NCBI RefSeq assembly: GCF_051967575.1
Contig: NZ_JBQCJW010000001.1
Location: forward strand, 167,173 to 231,172
DNA: 64,000 bases
Direction of reading: 5' to 3'
Source of the DNA: Solibacillus silvestris_B
GTDB taxonomy: Bacteria > Bacillota > Bacilli > Bacillales_A > Planococcaceae
The stretch's first letter is position 1; each line of letters opens with the position of its first letter. Under the pieces are notes generated by a model. That model saw only the letters and a program-made list of their open reading frames with translations, searched no databases and was not told where the DNA came from. Below are positions 60,935 to 64,000 of the stretch, piece after piece. Made by a program: the position numbers and the translations under genes.

Positions 60935-62098
60935 ATGCTATTTGCAAAAAGATTCATTTTTATTCAATTCTCATTAGATTTTATAAGCGGGGCATTTTTG
61001 GTCGTCAGTTCCTGGACTATATTTGCTTCTACAGGCAGTGCTACGATAACAGGCATTTATGTAAGTTTTGGATTTTTGCCAAGTTTACTAACGAATATTT
61101 ATATTGGGGCAATTGTGGATCGGTGGGATGCAAAAAAGATGATGCAAATTTCTTTGGCAACAATGTTTTCCGCAATAAGCTTCACTATATTAAGCTTCCT
61201 TTCAGAAACTGTCTTTCTATTGTTTATCGCACAAATGATGATGCAATTAGCTGGAAGTATATTTAGGCCTTCCGTACAAGTTTACATGACACACCTTTAT
61301 GAAGCCGGAAAATTAAAATACATGTTCACTAAATCTGCTTCTATCTCCATATTAGGCGGGGTCATTGGCGCGTTTATTGCCAGTCAATTCCTGTTATATT
61401 CCATCTCATATATTTTCGTTATGATGATTTTTATGATTATCATTGCATTCGCTGTTTCATTTCAACTCCCCTATCATTCATCAGATGGAATTCGACAAAA
61501 GATCAATATTCATCAAGATATAAAAGATGGCTTTCGCTATGCCAAATCAAAAGCTATTTTTATAAAGCTTTTTATATTATTAGGTTCTGGACAAGTGATT
61601 ACACATTGTACGACAGGTTTTTTGGCAGCTTATACGTATGAAACCTTCACAAATAAGTCGGAAATGTATGGATATTTGCAAATCTCCCTAACAATTGGAG
61701 GGATTGTTCTAGGATTTTGTACGACGAAATATTTGGAAGCATTCGAAAAGGCATTTTCAAAATGGGGATTTGTTTTACTTAGTATTTGTCTTATGCTATG
61801 TGCATTTTGCACGCAATTTATTTTTGTTGGCACTAGCTTATTTATGATAGGCATGCTGACTACTTGGATTAGAAGCCATTATCAAGCGATACAGCAAATT
61901 AATACAGATCGCAAGTTCAATGGTAAAATGGCCAGTTTCCGAATGATTATCAATCAAGGGAGTGTTGTTATAATAAGTCCTTTATTGGGCTTGCTTGGTA
62001 CAGCTTACGGAATTAATACGGTATTTGGTTTTTTGGCAATTATTGCGATTATAGCTTATGTGGTAAATATTAAATTGTCGCTGCTAAAGCATGTTTAA
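60935..62098 (+). CDS. MFS transporter
   Basis: 387 aa with twelve hydrophobic helices; the loop 2-3 motif reads GAIVDRWDAKKMM (G-x-x-x-D-R). It falls in the MFS_1/MFS_3-like drug or sugar exporters. Divergent from the SgrR-like regulator, so its export target probably corresponds to that regulator's ligand. GGTGAG lies ~9 nt before the ATG. Confidence 0.87.
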   Translation: MLFAKRFIFIQFSLDFISGAFLVVSSWTIFASTGSATITGIYVSFGFLPSLLTNIYIGAIVDRWDAKKMMQISLATMFSAISFTILSFLSETVFLLFIAQMMMQLAGSIFRPSVQVYMTHLYEAGKLKYMFTKSASISILGGVIGAFIASQFLLYSISYIFVMMIFMIIIAFAVSFQLPYHSSDGIRQKINIHQDIKDGFRYAKSKAIFIKLFILLGSGQVITHCTTGFLAAYTYETFTNKSEMYGYLQISLTIGGIVLGFCTTKYLEAFEKAFSKWGFVLLSICLMLCAFCTQFIFVGTSLFMIGMLTTWIRSHYQAIQQINTDRKFNGKMASFRMIINQGSVVIISPLLGLLGTAYGINTVFGFLAIIAIIAYVVNIKLSLLKHV

Positions 62099-62250
62099 CC
62101 CACCGTTACAATAAAATTTGTTTTCAAACATGTGCGCAGTAATATTTTATGAATCAAAAGATTAAATTGCCATTATTTGTTTATAAACGTATAATTTATA
62201 TGTGTTTTGAATTAATAAGAAGTTTTAGTGCATTAAAGGGAGGCATTTCC

Positions 62251-62793
62251 ATGAAAAAAACGGCAGTTCTCATTTATCCTGATTTTAGCGAATATGAATT
62301 AACAACAGCTTTATCAATTTTAATGCAAGGTACCAAACCTATCAGTATTATCTCAATAGACAGTGAACCAGTCAGGGGAGAAGCGGGTCTAACTTTAATA
62401 GCAGATTTAACTATCGATCAAGTTGATTATGATACATTGGATAGTCTTCTATTAACTGGATGTATGGACATCTCTAATGTTCTTACAAATCCAGCATATA
62501 TAGATTTCATTAAAAAACTAGCAGATCGAGACAAATTCATTATTGCGAGTATTTCTAGTTCTCCTGCCTTACTGGCAAAAGCGGGATTACTAAAGAATAA
62601 AAATTTTACAGTCGGTTTAATGGATGAGGTTAGAAAAAGTTCTGGTTTATTCGAAGATGCGAATTATATAGATGAATTAGTGGTGCAAGATGGGAACATT
62701 ATTACGGCATGGGGATCTGCGTTCATTCCATTCGGTATTCAGTTCGGAAAACTATTGGGTCTTAACTTTGAAGAAGGCTGGTATCGTAAATAA
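62251..62793 (+). CDS. DJ-1/PfpI family protein lacking the active cysteine
   Basis: 180 aa. AVLIYPDFSEYELTTAL (with the conserved Glu) and FIIASISSSPALLAKAGLLKN follow the DJ-1/PfpI fold, but the nucleophile position (normally A-I-C-A-A-P) is Ser102 (S-I-S-S-S-P). So hydrolase, glyoxalase or redox activity through cysteine is unlikely. GGGAGG is 8 nt before the ATG at 62251; the in-frame head to 62149 is not family-like. It is 152 nt after the MFS gene, probably read-through. Confidence 0.85.
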   Translation: MKKTAVLIYPDFSEYELTTALSILMQGTKPISIISIDSEPVRGEAGLTLIADLTIDQVDYDTLDSLLLTGCMDISNVLTNPAYIDFIKKLADRDKFIIASISSSPALLAKAGLLKNKNFTVGLMDEVRKSSGLFEDANYIDELVVQDGNIITAWGSAFIPFGIQFGKLLGLNFEEGWYRK

Positions 62794-63310
62794 ATTTAGT
62801 GGGCGATTAATTGACTCGCTTTAGCAGGAAAATAATCAGTAAACTGTAAAGTGAAAATAGTAGGTCTACGTCAATCTTTTGGAAACATTCTGCTTAAGTG
62901 TTTTTCTTAGGCAACATCCCAAGTAACCCGTTAATGTGAAAAGACCCTGCGTCCGACTACTTTGGATGCAGATGAGTAAGATACGGATGGATGTAATATG
63001 GAGTCATGGACATAACATATCTCGTTTAACGTTTAAGTTAGCAAAATAACCTATGCGGATCTATTAAGTTTCATTGGTACATAGTGTCGTTTTCTCTCAT
63101 ACAAGTTTGAGCTTTTTTCTTAAAAATCAAAACGCCTAGTATTCACCTAGACGTCTGTACTATATGTGCTTCTCAATATTAGATTGTTATTATCTCCATT
63201 GCTTTTTAAATTGAAGTTATTAATTAATCTAAATCATGCCGGAAATGTTGTCGTCCTTTTTCAAAAATACTGATGAAATAACATGGGGCTTTCCCCCTAA
63301 GCTTTATTCA
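62794..63310. other. 517-bp gap without recognisable genes
   Basis: No credible ORF or remnant is seen on either strand. A hairpin with one mismatch (ACGCCTAG/CCTAGACGT) lies at 63131-63150. The compositional look is mixed. Short repeats suggestive of mobile DNA were not confirmed. Confidence 0.45.
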
Positions 63311-63955
63311 TCATTTATTTAATTTCTCGGTATAAAATTTACTATGCAACCCTTCATTAACTAGCTCAAGCAAAATACCTTTTTTATTCGGATGGCAGGC
63401 TATTAAATACGGTATTTTCTCCGACCCAGTAAAATCATTACCATCGTAATCAATTACAATTCCTCCAGCTTCCTTAACCATAAGTACCCCTGGTAATAAA
63501 TCTTCTCCGGGTGAATTATATAGTATTATTCCATCTAAATCTCCTTTGGCCAACATACACCATTGGATTGTTGGCGCCCAAAGTCGTATCATCCTTTTGC
63601 AATTTAAGTCTATGTGTTGTCTTAATTTTACTGCATTTTGATCATTTTGAACCTCATGACTTTGAATCCATCCAACAGTCAACTTTTTTCGTTTTTCAGT
63701 ATCTTCCATAAGAATAGATTTTTCATTGCAATATGTACCTTTATTTATATTAGAAATAAATAATCTATTTAATATTGGTTCATATATTATCGCTAATACT
63801 GGTATATTTTTATGTAGTAATACTAAGGAAGAAGAAAAGACAGGTAGCCCTATCGCAAAATTATTTGTTCCATCTAGCGGATCTATCTGCCAAATCCAAT
63901 CACTAACTTTCCCATTGTCGCCCACCCCCTCTGTTAGGATAGATGTCGTACCGAG
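63311..63955 (-). pseudogene. 5'-truncated inositol-monophosphatase-family gene
   Basis: The metal-binding IDPLDGTNNF motif and the WAPTIQWCMLAKGDLDGII and GEDLLPGVLMVKEAGGIV segments identify an IMPase-fold phosphatase. The frame also reads TTSILTEGVGDN upstream of the first possible GTG (63925), which belongs to the family. It stops at TAG (63956-63958), leaving out the ~60-70 normal N-terminal residues. The sequence beyond 63956 has a different character, with GGAGG near 63987 on the + strand, so an insertion or deletion junction at ~63955 is likely. Could be a short independent start at 63925, but function is doubtful. Confidence 0.65.
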
Positions 63956-64000
63956 CTAACGTGATATGATTAAGTAAAATACACGGAGGTCGAGACGAAT

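Noticed and set aside
63131..63153. Hairpin in the 62.8-63.3 kb gap as a possible attachment site
   Set aside because: Only 8 bp with one mismatch and no integrase nearby; not enough to support an att site.

Overview
The window is AT-rich chromosomal DNA from a Gram-positive endospore-former-type bacterium (Bacillota). Gene content and arrangement point to the Planococcaceae (Solibacillus/Lysinibacillus-like). The signs are strong GGAGG-type ribosome sites with many GTG/TTG starts, T-box leaders, B. subtilis-like gene pairs (ypgQ/ypgR, ypeP/ypeQ, amj), a type II pantothenate kinase and NADP-glutamate dehydrogenase. The genus is an inference. I saw no rRNA, tRNA, CRISPR array or complete insertion sequence.

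Layout. 0.1-7 kb: a winged-helix regulator, a membrane diguanylate cyclase, an orphan sigma-70-like factor, then proB-proA behind a proline-type T-box leader (CCU specifier), and an EamA exporter. 7-16 kb: an orphan VWA-like protein, the ypgQ-yfmR-ypgR operon, fhs, a cold-shock protein and a glyoxalase-fold protein. 16-25 kb: a stand-alone CoaB-like ligase, a divergent LysR/EamA pair, a SEC-C protein, ypeQ/ypeP, a MarR-MFS operon, coaW and a DEDDh exonuclease. 25-30 kb: acetyltransferases, an eroded hydrolase pseudogene, and argS behind an arginine-type T-box (CGC specifier). 30-34 kb: a ~1 kb non-coding repeat element bounded by inverted repeats, a YidC-type insertase, an XRE/membrane-protein pair and a ClpN-acetyltransferase fusion. 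34-42 kb: an ECF sigma/anti-sigma operon, small genes, an ArsR-controlled ABC-2 exporter and a TetR pseudogene with two in-frame stops. 42-50 kb: an LTA synthase, and an ABC-F ATPase + ASCH operon preceded by a previously unlisted 43-codon leader ORF and a terminator hairpin. After these come an alpha/beta hydrolase, a DinB protein and amj. 50-58 kb: a tandem repeat array of about 42 bp, a squalene/phytoene-synthase-family gene, dsdA with a YqxD-family gene that appears to start at ATT, gdhA with a cre-like site, a universal stress protein, a PurC-like paralogue and nhaC. 58-64 kb: a hydrolase, a divergent SgrR-like regulator/MFS pair, a DJ-1-family protein lacking the usual cysteine, and an inositol-monophosphatase-family gene that has lost its 5' part at the window edge.

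Most of the window is ordinary core/accessory chromosome: amino-acid supply (proBA, argS, gdhA, dsdA), one-carbon and CoA metabolism (fhs, coaB-like, coaW), envelope (ltaS, amj, yidC) and transporters with local regulators. The most interesting points are the candidate ABC-F attenuator near 46.7-46.9 kb, the bounded repeat element near 31 kb, the tandem repeat near 50.3 kb, the non-canonical ATT start, the ClpN-GNAT fusion and the orphan VWA-like protein.
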